The translations under genes were made by a program, and so were the position numbers. Source: Actinokineospora fastidiosa (GTDB taxonomy: Bacteria > Actinomycetota > Actinomycetes > Mycobacteriales > Pseudonocardiaceae). From it: a DNA stretch of 64,000 nucleotides. Shown in pieces: positions 1-8,106 of the stretch (within the stretch, counting starts at the first letter, position 1; each line of letters begins with the position of its first letter). Where the stretch lies: positions 310,001 through 374,000 of the forward strand of contig NZ_BMRB01000004.1 of assembly GCF_014648415.1 (NCBI RefSeq). The letters run 5' to 3'. A model generated the notes under the pieces. It was not told the origin of the DNA. It worked only from the letters and a program-made list of their open reading frames with translations, and did no database searches.

Positions 1-185
1 GACTGGTGGTCGCGCAGGCGGACGGCCTGGTCGGCCAGTTCGACGCTGTGCCGCCGCCACTCCTCGGCGATGGCGGCCACCTCGGCGACGTCGGCCTGGT
101 CCCAGACCATCCGGTACAGCTCTTCGTGGGTGTACGCGTCCCAGTTCACGCCGTCCGGCGTGGCCGCGGGCACGGTGAGGCTCAC
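1..185 (-). CDS. WXG100/PPE-like protein, N-terminal fragment
   Basis: The reading frame starts at a GTG at 185, preceded by an AAGGAG-type ribosome binding site about 7 bp upstream, and runs off the left edge of the window. The visible ~61 residues include WDAYTHEELYRMVW followed by an amphipathic helix rich in Ala, Glu and Arg. This resembles the helical start of actinobacterial WXG100/PPE-like type VII secretion targets or their larger relatives. The family call is inference because only the first fifth or less of such a protein is present. It is oriented like the NACHT gene upstream, with 134 bp between them. Confidence 0.5.
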   Translation of the reverse strand, partial: MSLTVPAATPDGVNWDAYTHEELYRMVWDQADVAEVAAIAEEWRRHSVELADQAVRLRDHQ

Positions 186-319
186 CCCTGGACTCCTTCC
201 CCCGACGCCGGTCGGCGACCGGCGTTCCTGACGCCGCCGATCCTGCGCGGAGCGCGACCCGACCAGCCAGGCCAGCCACCGGCCATGTCTGGCCGCAGGG
301 GACTACCAGGGGAAACGGG

Positions 320-3136
320 TCACTTCGGCCGTTTGGCCGGATCGACGCCCGCCAGATGGTCCTGCAGCCGCGCGTGCCGGAACTGGTACACCGCGCCCGC
401 CCGCCGCAGGACGCCGCGGCGGTAGGCGTCGTCGAGGAAGGCGCGGACCGACCAGGGCAGCCTGCCGGTCAGCGGCAGGCAGAGCCGGGCGAACACCAGC
501 CACTGCCCCCACGCCGTCATGGTCAGCGCGTAGCCGAGCCCGCCGGTCAGCCCGGCGACCAGGCCGAGGATGACGCCGAACAGCGGCGTCCAGCGGAACT
601 CGATCGACTCCAGCGGGAGCTGCTGCAGCAGCGCGACCGCCGACCAGCTGATCAGCGGCACGATGAGCGCGAACGCGGGCCCGAACACCAGCAGCTGGAT
701 CAGCACGGTCCTGCGGTTGGCGTTCAGCAGGTCGATCGGGCTGCCCGCCGACCTGATGTCCAGCGGCGCCTCGCAGCGCGCGATCAGACCGGCCATCAGC
801 GCGGCGGCCAGCCCGAACACCGGGCCGAACACCGCGCCGTCGACCAGCGCGAACACCGCGGCGTGGCCGTCGTCGAGCACCAGGCCGCGCACCACGCCGC
901 GCGAGACGCCGAAGGCGAGTCCGAGCAGCAGGCCTGCCGCGAACCCGATCCGCGCCCGGGAGACGACGATGCCGCGCCGCCTCGGGTCCGCCCCGGCGCG
1001 GACGCGCAGCCGCACCCGCGACGGTTCCAGGCCCGCCTGGTTCACCAGCGCGTGCGCCAGGCCGAACGCGGCGCCCGCCACCGCGCCGAGCGTGAGCCCC
1101 ATCGTGACCTGGTAGGCGTCGATGGAGCCGCTGATCAGCGCCTCCAGGACGATGTCCGCGGGTCCGATGACCGCCGCCACGACGGCGGTGACCACGAGCA
1201 CGCGGACCGGGAGGCGCACGGACGTGCCCAGCTGCCACCAGGCGAGGTCATGGGTGCCGAGCCGGTTCAGGTGCCGGGCGAGGTGGCCCAGCCAGCGCCG
1301 CGCCTGGTCGGGCGGGTACGGCGCGGTCTCCGGCTGGTGCCGGTAGACGGTGGGGACGAGGTTGCCGAGCAGGTGCTCCTCGATGGCCTCCGACGTGGGG
1401 AACCGCGTGGTGTCGAGCAGGTCGGCGGGGTCGTGGTCGGGGGTGTCGCTGTAGATGGCGCGGGCCAGGCCGACCATGAGCGGGGTGGTCAGGACGGCGG
1501 CGAGGTTGACGCTGGCCGGGTCGTCCGGACGCTCGCGCAGCGCGGTGAGCACCGGCTGCCACGCGGGTCCGCCGCCACCGGTCTTGCGGGTGGTGCGCGG
1601 CAGGTAGGCGGCGAGGTCGGCCGGGGTGAGCCCGGTCAGCTCGACGCCGCCCGCCGCGGTCAGCACGTCGGTCCCGGCGACCGCGGCGGCGTACTCGCCG
1701 GGGCGGCTGGTCAGCAGGAGCGGCAGGCGGGTGGCGTTGAGCGCCTCCAGCGCGGGCCGGTGCAGCCCGTCGGCGATCTCGTCGAACCCGTCGAGGACGG
1801 GCACCACGCGATCGGTCTCGACCAGCGCGGCGGCGAGCGTCGACCCGTCGGGGCCGGGGGCGTTCAGCCCCGGGTGGTCCCGGCGCAGCTGCGCGGCGAG
1901 CCAGTCCCGCAGCCCGGTCGTGGTCGGATTCCAGGACGCGAGGTTGAACACCACCGGCACGGCCTCCCCGGCGGCGCGCGTCCGCAGGAGGTCGAGGACG
2001 AACCGCAGGGTGAGGATCGTCTTGCCGGACCCGGCCTGCCCGAGCACGACCAGCCTGCCCGACGGAATCCGCCGGTAGACCTCCACGATCTGGTCCAACC
2101 GCCCACTCAAGTCCAGCGGCTCCTGCCCTCCAGCGGCCCCAGCGCGGCGGATGTCGGCCCAGGAGTCGGTCAACTCCTCAGCCACCGTCCGCCAGCGCAC
2201 GGGCAGGGGGAACGGGTCGTGGATCTGCCGCTGCTCCTCCTCCCGCTGCCACCGAGCCCGCACGGCATGCGCCAACTCATCGGCGGCGTGCCAGAGCCGG
2301 TCGTCTACCGACGACCGCGGCCAGGGCGGCACGGGCGCGGCGCCCGGATGCGGGAGATGGGCAGCTGGCCCTGCACCAGCGGGCGGCACGGGGTAAGCGG
2401 CTTCGGTGAGTGGGGCTGGTCCAGGTTGTGGGGCGGAGGTGGTCGCGTATGCCGGGTCGGCGGGTGCGGTCGGCCCAGGTTGAGCCGGGGACGCGGTGGC
2501 TCGCGCGGAGGCGGTGGGTGAGGTCGGCTCACGGAGAGGAGGCGTGGCCTCGTAGACCGAGGTAAGGGGTTGTGGTGACCCACATTGGGCGGCGGAGTCG
2601 GCCGCGGCGGCGGGGGTGGCTGGTCCACATGGCGGGGCGGCGGTGGGACCGCTCGGCCCGGGCTGCGCGGTGGAGGTGGGGGTGGCGGGTGCAGCCGGGC
2701 CAGCGGCTGTTTGAGCTGGGGGTGCAGGTAGGGGCGGTTCAGGGTGGAGAGCAGCGGGTGCGGTAGGTGTGCTGGCGGGGGCCGCTGCTGGGGCCTGCTC
2801 GGGTCGGGTGGGGTCGGTGGACACTGGTGCGGCCAGCTCGGATCTGGTGGTGCCGGTGACCGCGTCTGCGGCTGGCTCGGGTCGGGTGGTGGGGAGGGGA
2901 GGGGAGGGGGACCTGGCGAAGCCCGCGGCGGCGAAGAGGGTGGCTCTGTCGGGTTCGTTGAGGGCGAAGGCGTCGGCCAGGCGGCGGACGGTGGCCATTC
3001 GGGGGTCGGCTCGTTCGCCGGTTTCCAGGCCGCGGATGGTTCGGACGCCGAGGCCTGCGCGGTCGGCCAGGTCCTCCTGGGTCAGCTCCGCGCGGAGGCG
3101 CAGGTGTCGCAGCAGCGCGCCGAACTGGCTGGTCAC
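320..3136 (-). CDS. HTH-NACHT NTPase with multi-pass membrane C-terminus
   Basis: A 938-residue protein starting at a GTG. Residues ~1-70 form an XRE-type helix-turn-helix (LTQEDLADRAGLGVRTIRGLE). Residues ~75-270 are a Pro/Ala/Thr-rich, probably disordered linker. A STAND/NACHT NTPase follows, with Walker A GQAGSGKT near residue 365 and an acidic Walker B VLDGFDEI near 447, then LLLTSRPGEY. From ~645 to ~880 there are about six hydrophobic segments. NACHT NTPases act as ligand-gated switches in signalling and in antiphage defence; this one could sense in the cytoplasm and act at the membrane. The same HTH-NACHT layout is common in actinomycetes without an assigned role, so a developmental or regulatory job is equally possible. 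It is not linked by operon structure to the defence island at 12-39 kb. The domain call is firm; the function is unknown. Confidence 0.8.
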   Translation of the reverse strand: MTSQFGALLRHLRLRAELTQEDLADRAGLGVRTIRGLETGERADPRMATVRRLADAFALNEPDRATLFAAAGFARSPSPPLPTTRPEPAADAVTGTTRSELAAPVSTDPTRPEQAPAAAPASTPTAPAALHPEPPLPAPPAQTAAGPAAPATPTSTAQPGPSGPTAAPPCGPATPAAAADSAAQCGSPQPLTSVYEATPPLREPTSPTASARATASPAQPGPTAPADPAYATTSAPQPGPAPLTEAAYPVPPAGAGPAAHLPHPGAAPVPPWPRSSVDDRLWHAADELAHAVRARWQREEEQRQIHDPFPLPVRWRTVAEELTDSWADIRRAGAAGGQEPLDLSGRLDQIVEVYRRIPSGRLVVLGQAGSGKTILTLRFVLDLLRTRAAGEAVPVVFNLASWNPTTTGLRDWLAAQLRRDHPGLNAPGPDGSTLAAALVETDRVVPVLDGFDEIADGLHRPALEALNATRLPLLLTSRPGEYAAAVAGTDVLTAAGGVELTGLTPADLAAYLPRTTRKTGGGGPAWQPVLTALRERPDDPASVNLAAVLTTPLMVGLARAIYSDTPDHDPADLLDTTRFPTSEAIEEHLLGNLVPTVYRHQPETAPYPPDQARRWLGHLARHLNRLGTHDLAWWQLGTSVRLPVRVLVVTAVVAAVIGPADIVLEALISGSIDAYQVTMGLTLGAVAGAAFGLAHALVNQAGLEPSRVRLRVRAGADPRRRGIVVSRARIGFAAGLLLGLAFGVSRGVVRGLVLDDGHAAVFALVDGAVFGPVFGLAAALMAGLIARCEAPLDIRSAGSPIDLLNANRRTVLIQLLVFGPAFALIVPLISWSAVALLQQLPLESIEFRWTPLFGVILGLVAGLTGGLGYALTMTAWGQWLVFARLCLPLTGRLPWSVRAFLDDAYRRGVLRRAGAVYQFRHARLQDHLAGVDPAKRPK

Positions 3137-3177
3137 ATCCGCCCCCCGGTCGTCAAGATCCAGACTCAGGGGAGCCT

Positions 3178-3197
3178 ACCGGCCAGTAGTGGCCGGT
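3178..3197. promoter_or_regulatory. Inverted repeat upstream of the HTH-NACHT gene
   Basis: ACCGGCCA and TGGCCGGT form a perfect 8-bp inverted repeat with a 4-bp spacer (gtag), 42-61 bp upstream of the NACHT gene's GTG. It could be an operator, possibly for that gene's own helix-turn-helix domain, or a short RNA hairpin in its leader. No -10/-35 pair is obvious beside it. Confidence 0.35.
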
Positions 3198-3222
3198 TGC
3201 CTGCCGGTTCTGGGAAGAGGAA

Positions 3223-3243
3223 ACGGCCGCCCAGGGCGGCCGT
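3223..3243 (-). terminator. Rho-independent-like hairpin after the SH3-like gene
   Basis: ACGGCCGCC and GGCGGCCGT are perfect 9-bp arms around a 3-nt loop. Read on the minus strand the stem is followed by TTTCCTC. It sits 16 bp past the stop of the secreted SH3-like gene, as expected for its terminator, although the T tract is short. Confidence 0.6.
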
Positions 3244-3259
3244 GGCCCGCCCACCCCGG

Positions 3260-4423
3260 TCAGCACAGGGGCGCGACGGGCTCCTCCGAGTCGGTCATCA
3301 GGTAGGTGTCGGAGACGTAGTGGTCGGGTCCGATGCGGTCCCAGATGTCGCTGGTGCCGAGCGGCCCGGTGACCGTCTCGCCCACCACATGGCACTCCAC
3401 GATGACCTTGGCCTTGTTGGCGGCAAGACCCTTCAGCGGCGCGCTGGTGCTCGCCGACTCGCGCACGTTCAGCGGTTCGCCCGCGGTGCTCACCACGCCC
3501 GTCGGGCCCGAGCCGGTCCACAGGTAGGAGACCGTCACCCAGTCGTTGTCGGACATGCCCAGCCCGTCCCAGAAGGTCCCGTCGGCGAGGTCGATGCCCG
3601 CCGGGTTGGCCACCGTGCGGTCGAACTCGTCGCGGCCGTCGTTGTAGCCGTCCAGGTACGCCGCCTGCGCCTCGGGCGTGCCCTGCGGCAGGTCCTGCCA
3701 CATCTCGCGCTCGGACGAGGGGTTCCAGTAGTCGTCCTTGGTGTTCCACGGGCCGACGTCCCACACCGGCGCGTACTCGCAGCGGCTGTCGTCCGTGCGG
3801 CACACGCGGACGGTGTAATCGCCGGTGTCCCTCGGCGCCAGGCCGCGGCGCGAGGGCAGCGCGACGAAGTGGTCGCGGCTCTTGATCACGTGCCCGTTGG
3901 CGGTCGTGCCGCCGACGAGCCCTTCCCGCGTGGCGAACACGCGGTAGGTCAGCGGCCCCGTCGCGGCCCGCGTGCGCGCGACCGAGTCGGCGACGAGGTC
4001 GACCCGCGACACCCGCGCGCCCTTCCCGGTGAGCGTGACCCGCACCTGGACGGTGGTCACCGCCTGGGGCAGCACGTCCCCGGCGGGTGTCCACTCCGTC
4101 CAGTCGAGGTCGGACACCTTGCCGCGCACGTCGACCTCGGCCGCGCCGTCGGTGCTCGCGCTCACCCGGTTGACGGGCCTGCCCAGCACGCGCTCGGCCA
4201 GCAGCAGGTAGCCGTGGCTTCCCCCTTCGACCCGCACGTCCGGGTCCCGCAGCGTGAGCGCGCCGCCGTGGTGCACGACGTTGACGTCATCGCCGTCCAC
4301 AACGGACAGATCCGCGCGCCAGGCGGTGTCGCCGGGCGTGGCCTGCACCGGAGCCGCGATCAGCGCGACGGGTACCGCCAAAGCGGCCACGGCCAGCGCC
4401 GCTGTCGTCCTTGCCCTGGTCAT
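3260..4423 (-). CDS. Secreted protein with C-terminal SH3b-like domain
   Basis: A 387-residue secreted protein. I chose the ATG at 4423 because a GGGAG site lies 7 bp upstream and translation then begins with a classical signal peptide (MTRARTTAALAVAALAVPV, ending near APVQA). An in-frame ATG at 4441 would add six residues. The central part is β-rich with no family I recognise. The last ~75 residues (PLNVRESASTSAPLKGL onward) look like a bacterial SH3b domain, a fold often used for cell-wall or protein contacts. Cys residues near the end and in the middle could form disulphides. It is probably exported and wall-associated; the exact role is unknown. Confidence 0.65.
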   Translation of the reverse strand: MTRARTTAALAVAALAVPVALIAAPVQATPGDTAWRADLSVVDGDDVNVVHHGGALTLRDPDVRVEGGSHGYLLLAERVLGRPVNRVSASTDGAAEVDVRGKVSDLDWTEWTPAGDVLPQAVTTVQVRVTLTGKGARVSRVDLVADSVARTRAATGPLTYRVFATREGLVGGTTANGHVIKSRDHFVALPSRRGLAPRDTGDYTVRVCRTDDSRCEYAPVWDVGPWNTKDDYWNPSSEREMWQDLPQGTPEAQAAYLDGYNDGRDEFDRTVANPAGIDLADGTFWDGLGMSDNDWVTVSYLWTGSGPTGVVSTAGEPLNVRESASTSAPLKGLAANKAKVIVECHVVGETVTGPLGTSDIWDRIGPDHYVSDTYLMTDSEEPVAPLC

Positions 4424-4620
4424 GCCGGAGCTCCCTTCCACACGACACGGTGTTCCGCGTCCGGGGGGAGCTTGCGGGAGTCGCCTCCATGATCCGTACC
4501 AGGATCATGCTTATCGTAGAACTCGCCGAGCGGTTCGGCGACCAGGAGCACGTCTGGGCAGTGGGCACGGACGGCCCGCACCACTGGTGGTGGACCAGCC
4601 GATGCTGGCGCGCCAACCCC

Positions 4621-4950
4621 TCACGGCCGCCACTGGGCGAGCGCGATCAGCAGCACGACCACCGCGGCGAAGGCGGCCACCAAGCCGAGCAGGCCCGCCC
4701 TGACCATGCCCGCGCCCACGGACCGCCACGGCTGCGGCGCGGTGGCCTTGAGCAGGACACCCGCGACGAGCGAGACGACCGCGACGGCGACGAACGCGGT
4801 CGCGTACTCACCACCACGCCAGCCCCGGTCGGCGAACACGTCCTCGACGAAGGCGAGCACGGTGGCGACCAGCAACGCGAACGGCGCCAGGAAGCCCGCG
4901 AACACCGCTCCCGGCCGCTTCCGCTCCTCGATCTCCATGCGTCCCCCCAT
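4621..4950 (-). CDS. Small membrane protein, unknown function
   Basis: About 109 residues, with three hydrophobic helices (starting near GAVFAGFLAPF, YATAFVAVAVVSL and AGLLGLVAAFAAVVVLL) separated by short charged loops, so an integral membrane protein. Two starts are possible: ATG at 4950, or ATG at 4938, which has a GGGGGGA sequence just upstream and may be the better one. I recognise no family. It lies between the SH3-like gene and a divergent PfkB kinase and looks monocistronic. Confidence 0.6.
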   Translation of the reverse strand: MGGRMEIEERKRPGAVFAGFLAPFALLVATVLAFVEDVFADRGWRGGEYATAFVAVAVVSLVAGVLLKATAPQPWRSVGAGMVRAGLLGLVAAFAAVVVLLIALAQWRP

Positions 4951-5024
4951 AGCCCGCGATCCTACGGTCCAGCGCGCGAGCGGTCTCGCGTTTCCCGCGC
5001 CGCCGCCGGGGGTAGTTCCGGCGC

Positions 5025-5957
5025 GTGACCGAGAACCAGCCCAGCGTGGTCGTCTTCGCGCCGTCGCCGCAGCTCACCGTGACCGTCGAGGAGGTCGACG
5101 GCGCGCCCGACATGCACATCCACGCCGGTGGGCAGGGCGTGTGGCAGGCCAGGATGGTGGCCGTCCTCGGCCTGCCGGTGACCCTGTGCGGCGCGTTCGG
5201 CGGCGAGACCGGGTCGGTGCTGCGGCACCTCGTCGACGACGGCGACATCACGGTCTGCGCCCGCGAGGTGAGCGCCCGCAACGGCGCGTACGTGCACGAC
5301 CGCCGCAAGGGCGAGCGCGACGCCGTGGTGGAGATGGCCGCCGACCCGCTGAGCAGGCACGAGCTGGACGACCTCTACGCCGTCACGTTGCGCGAGGCGC
5401 TGGCCGCGGGGACGGCGATCCTGGCGGGCGTGCAGGACCCGGGCGTCGCGCCGCCGTCGCTGTACCGCAGGCTGGTCGCCGATCTCGGCCAGCTCGGCTG
5501 CCGGGTCGTGGTCGACCTGGCGGGGGAGTACCTGCTCGCCGCGCGCGAGGGCGGCCCGTCGGTGATCAAGGTCAGCCACCAGGAGCTGCTCGACGCCGGG
5601 ATGACCGACGACGACTCCGCGCCCGCCCTCGTGCGGGCCGCCGACCACCTGGCCGAGACCGGCGCCGAGCTGGTGCTGGTCTCCCGCGCCGGGGAGCCCG
5701 CCATCGCCCGCACCCGCGACGGCGTGTGCGCGATCGAGGTGCCCACCCTGCACAAGGTGGACACCCGCGGCGCGGGCGACTCCATGACCGCAGCCGTGGC
5801 CGTCGCGCTGGCCCTCGGCGAGCCGATGGACGACGCGCTGCGCCTGGGCGGGGCCGCGGGCGCGCTGAACATCACCCGGCACGGCCTCGGCACCGGCGAG
5901 GGGGCGACGATCAGGGCCATCGCCCGGCAGGTGCGGCTGACCCCGGTCGAGCGGTGA
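5025..5957 (+). CDS. PfkB-family sugar kinase, 1-phosphofructokinase-like
   Basis: A 310-residue ribokinase/PfkB-fold kinase starting at GTG. It has the N-terminal substrate motif HAGGQGVWQARM and the C-terminal ATP/anion-hole signature DTRGAGDSMTAA, with the catalytic Asp in GAGD. The family phosphorylates sugars, sugar phosphates or nucleosides using ATP. The GGQGVWQARM segment is closest to the GGKGxNxAR pattern of phosphofructokinase and tagatose-6-phosphate kinases, with Gln replacing Lys, which hints at a different substrate. No PTS or sugar-uptake gene is beside it, so the substrate cannot be named. It converges on the BCCT transporter gene with only 3 bp between the stops. Confidence 0.85.
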   Translation: MTENQPSVVVFAPSPQLTVTVEEVDGAPDMHIHAGGQGVWQARMVAVLGLPVTLCGAFGGETGSVLRHLVDDGDITVCAREVSARNGAYVHDRRKGERDAVVEMAADPLSRHELDDLYAVTLREALAAGTAILAGVQDPGVAPPSLYRRLVADLGQLGCRVVVDLAGEYLLAAREGGPSVIKVSHQELLDAGMTDDDSAPALVRAADHLAETGAELVLVSRAGEPAIARTRDGVCAIEVPTLHKVDTRGAGDSMTAAVAVALALGEPMDDALRLGGAAGALNITRHGLGTGEGATIRAIARQVRLTPVER

Positions 5958-5960
5958 GCC

Positions 5961-7631
5961 CTACCGCTGCGCGCCCTTCTCCGGCTCGACCAGCCCCTCG
6001 TCGACCAGGCTCTGCGTCACGTGCTCGGTCAGCTCCTGGCGCTGGAGCCTGCGCTGGATGCGCACCATCGCCCTGCGCTCCCGGGAGAACACCCGGAAGA
6101 TGGCCACGCACATCCCGATCATCACCAGGCTGAACGGCAGCGCGATGGCGATCGCCACGCCCTGCAGCGCGCTCAGCCCGCCCGCCAGCACCAGCGCGAT
6201 GGCCACCGCGCCCTCGGCCGACGCCCAGAACACCCGGCTCCACTTGGGCGGGTTCACGTCCCCGCCGGAGGCCAGCATGTCGACCACCAGCGAGCCGGAG
6301 TCCGACGACGTGACGAAGAAGAGCACGATCAGGATGATCGCGCCGAAGACCACGACCGCGCCGCCGGGCAGGTCGGAGAGCAGGGTGAACAGCGCGCCCT
6401 CGGTGTCCACGGTGGCCGCCCCCGAAGCGTCGGCGCCGACCAGGCCGCCGTCGCCGAACAGCTGGCGGAACAGGCCCGCCCCGCCGAAGACCGAGAACCA
6501 CAGGAAGCTCAGCAGCGTGGGCACCAGCAGCACGCCCGCCACGAACTCGCGCACGGTCCGTCCCCGGGAGATCCGCGCGATGAACACGCCGACGAACGGC
6601 GCCCACGAGATCCACCAGCCCCAGTAGAAGGCGGTCCAGTAGCCCTGCCACGCCTCGCCCTCCGCGCCCTGGAACGCGGTTGTGCTGAAGCTCAACCGCA
6701 CGAGGTTCTGCAGGTACAGCCCGATCGACTGGATGAAGTCGCGCAGGATGAACAGCGTCGGGCCGGTCACCAGCACGAAGACGAGCATGATGCCCGCCAG
6801 GCCCATGTTCGCGTTGGACAGCCACTTGATGCCCTTCGCCACGCCCGTGACGACGGAGAAGATCGCGATCAGCGTGATGGCGCCGATCAGGACCACCTTG
6901 GCCAGGTTGCCGGGGTCGTCGAGGATGCCGACGAAGTCCAGTCCGGCCGCGATCTGGGTCACGCCGAGGCCCAGCGAGGTGGCGACGCCGAACAGGGTGC
7001 CCACGACGGCGGCGATGTCGATCGCGTCGCCGATCCAGCCGTTCACCCGGTCGCCCAGCACCGGTTCCAGCGCCCAGCGGATCGACACGGGCCGCTTCTT
7101 GCGGTGGATCGCGTAGGCGACGGCGAGGCCGACCACGACGTAGATCGCCCAGGGGTGCAGCCCCCAGTGCAGGAAGGTCTGGACCAGGGCGGCCTGCGCG
7201 CCGGGCTCGTCGGCAGCGGCGATGCCCGAGGCCCGGTTGGGGATGCCCGCGAGGTGGTTCAGCGGCTCGGCCACACCCCAGAACACCAGGCCGATGCCCA
7301 TGCCCGCGGCGAACAGCATGGCGAACCACGACCGGCGCCCGAACTCCGGCTCCTCGTCGTCGGCGCCGAGCTTGATGTCCCCGAAGTGTCCTACCCCGAC
7401 CCAGATCGCGAACACGACGAACAGGCTGACGATCAGCGTGTAGTACCAGCCGAAGTGGGCGACGATCCAGGACGACACCGTGCCGACGGCGCTCTCCATC
7501 GTCGCGGGCGACGCGACGGTGGCGACGACGAACGCCAGCGCGATCGCCGCCGACGGCCAGAACACCCGCGCGTGCACGGATTTCCCGCGCCGTCTGTCCT
7601 GGTGTCCTGTGTGGTGGTCGGCCGTGGCCAC
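5961..7631 (-). CDS. BCCT-family betaine/choline/carnitine transporter
   Basis: A 556-residue, ~12-helix secondary transporter. The start is GTG at 7631: an AGGAGG site lies 7 bp upstream and the first membrane segment follows after ~25 hydrophilic residues. Longer upstream extensions lack hydrophobic or conserved sequence. Family signatures are visible: GVAEPLNHLAGIP after the third helix and the Trp-rich WGWWISWAPFVGVFIARISR box containing the substrate-site aromatics. BCCT carriers import glycine betaine, choline or carnitine using Na+ or H+, usually under osmotic stress. The C-terminal tail (~50 residues, RRLQRQELTEHVTQSLVDE) is charged and may be an osmosensing or regulatory tail. It is divergent from the padR gene across a 145-bp region. 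Confidence 0.92.
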   Translation of the reverse strand: MATADHHTGHQDRRRGKSVHARVFWPSAAIALAFVVATVASPATMESAVGTVSSWIVAHFGWYYTLIVSLFVVFAIWVGVGHFGDIKLGADDEEPEFGRRSWFAMLFAAGMGIGLVFWGVAEPLNHLAGIPNRASGIAAADEPGAQAALVQTFLHWGLHPWAIYVVVGLAVAYAIHRKKRPVSIRWALEPVLGDRVNGWIGDAIDIAAVVGTLFGVATSLGLGVTQIAAGLDFVGILDDPGNLAKVVLIGAITLIAIFSVVTGVAKGIKWLSNANMGLAGIMLVFVLVTGPTLFILRDFIQSIGLYLQNLVRLSFSTTAFQGAEGEAWQGYWTAFYWGWWISWAPFVGVFIARISRGRTVREFVAGVLLVPTLLSFLWFSVFGGAGLFRQLFGDGGLVGADASGAATVDTEGALFTLLSDLPGGAVVVFGAIILIVLFFVTSSDSGSLVVDMLASGGDVNPPKWSRVFWASAEGAVAIALVLAGGLSALQGVAIAIALPFSLVMIGMCVAIFRVFSRERRAMVRIQRRLQRQELTEHVTQSLVDEGLVEPEKGAQR

Positions 7632-7712
7632 GATGAGTCCTCCTGGGAGCGTCCGGTCCGTCGTGATTCGGACGCAGACTAGCCCGGACAGTTTGCGATT
7701 TCGTGTCGACAG

Positions 7713-7747
7713 GTGCGCCTTGCGCACTACCGCGCTATGCGTAATAG
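7713..7747. promoter_or_regulatory. Divergent BCCT/padR control region
   Basis: GTGCGC-ctt-GCGCAC (7713-7727) is a perfect short inverted repeat. A weak plus-strand promoter can be drawn as TTGCGC (7720) and TAATAG (7742) with a 16-bp spacer. A further near-dyad (TATG at 7736, CCATA at 7759) straddles the -10 region and could hold a PadR dimer. These assignments are by eye only. Confidence 0.3.
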
Positions 7748-7776
7748 TGTCCGTAGCGCCATACCAGGAGGGTGAT

Positions 7777-8106
7777 GTGGATACGAGCCAGCTGCTCAAG
7801 GGGGTGCTGGACCTGGCCGTGCTGGCCGTGCTCAGGAACGAGGACGGGTACGGCTACGACGTGCTGCGCAGGCTGCGCACCGGGGGGATGGACGAGGTGG
7901 GGGACGCCTCCGTCTACGGGACGCTGCGCAGGCTGTACCGGGCCGGGTACCTGACCTCCTACGTGGTCCCCAGCGACGAGGGGCCGCACCGGAAGTACTA
8001 CGGGGTCAACGAGGCGGGCCGGACGAAGCTGGCCGAGTCGGAGGAGGCGTGGCGGGCGTTCGCCGCGACGCTCGACGGGATCTTGCGGAAGGGGGCAGCG
8101 GCGTGA
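7777..8106 (+). CDS. PadR-family transcriptional regulator
   Basis: A 109-residue winged-helix repressor of the PadR type. The start GTG at 7777 follows AGGAGGG by 4 bp. The sequence shows the typical short PadR layout: helix LLKGVLDLAVLAVL, the GYGYDVLRRLR segment, recognition region DASVYGTLRRLYRAGYL, wing with RKYYGVNEAG, and a short C-terminal dimerisation helix. Its stop overlaps the GTG of the next gene by 4 bp, so the two are translationally coupled. PadR genes next to HAAS-domain membrane proteins are a recurring pair in Gram-positive bacteria. The likely target is its own promoter and perhaps the divergent BCCT gene. Confidence 0.9.
   Translation: MDTSQLLKGVLDLAVLAVLRNEDGYGYDVLRRLRTGGMDEVGDASVYGTLRRLYRAGYLTSYVVPSDEGPHRKYYGVNEAGRTKLAESEEAWRAFAATLDGILRKGAAA

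Noticed and set aside
4489-4620. A short plus-strand peptide (MIRTRIMLIVELAERF and onward)
   Set aside because: It looks protein-like for ~45 codons but then runs through the antisense of the small membrane protein; no ribosome binding site or stop near its end. At most a remnant.
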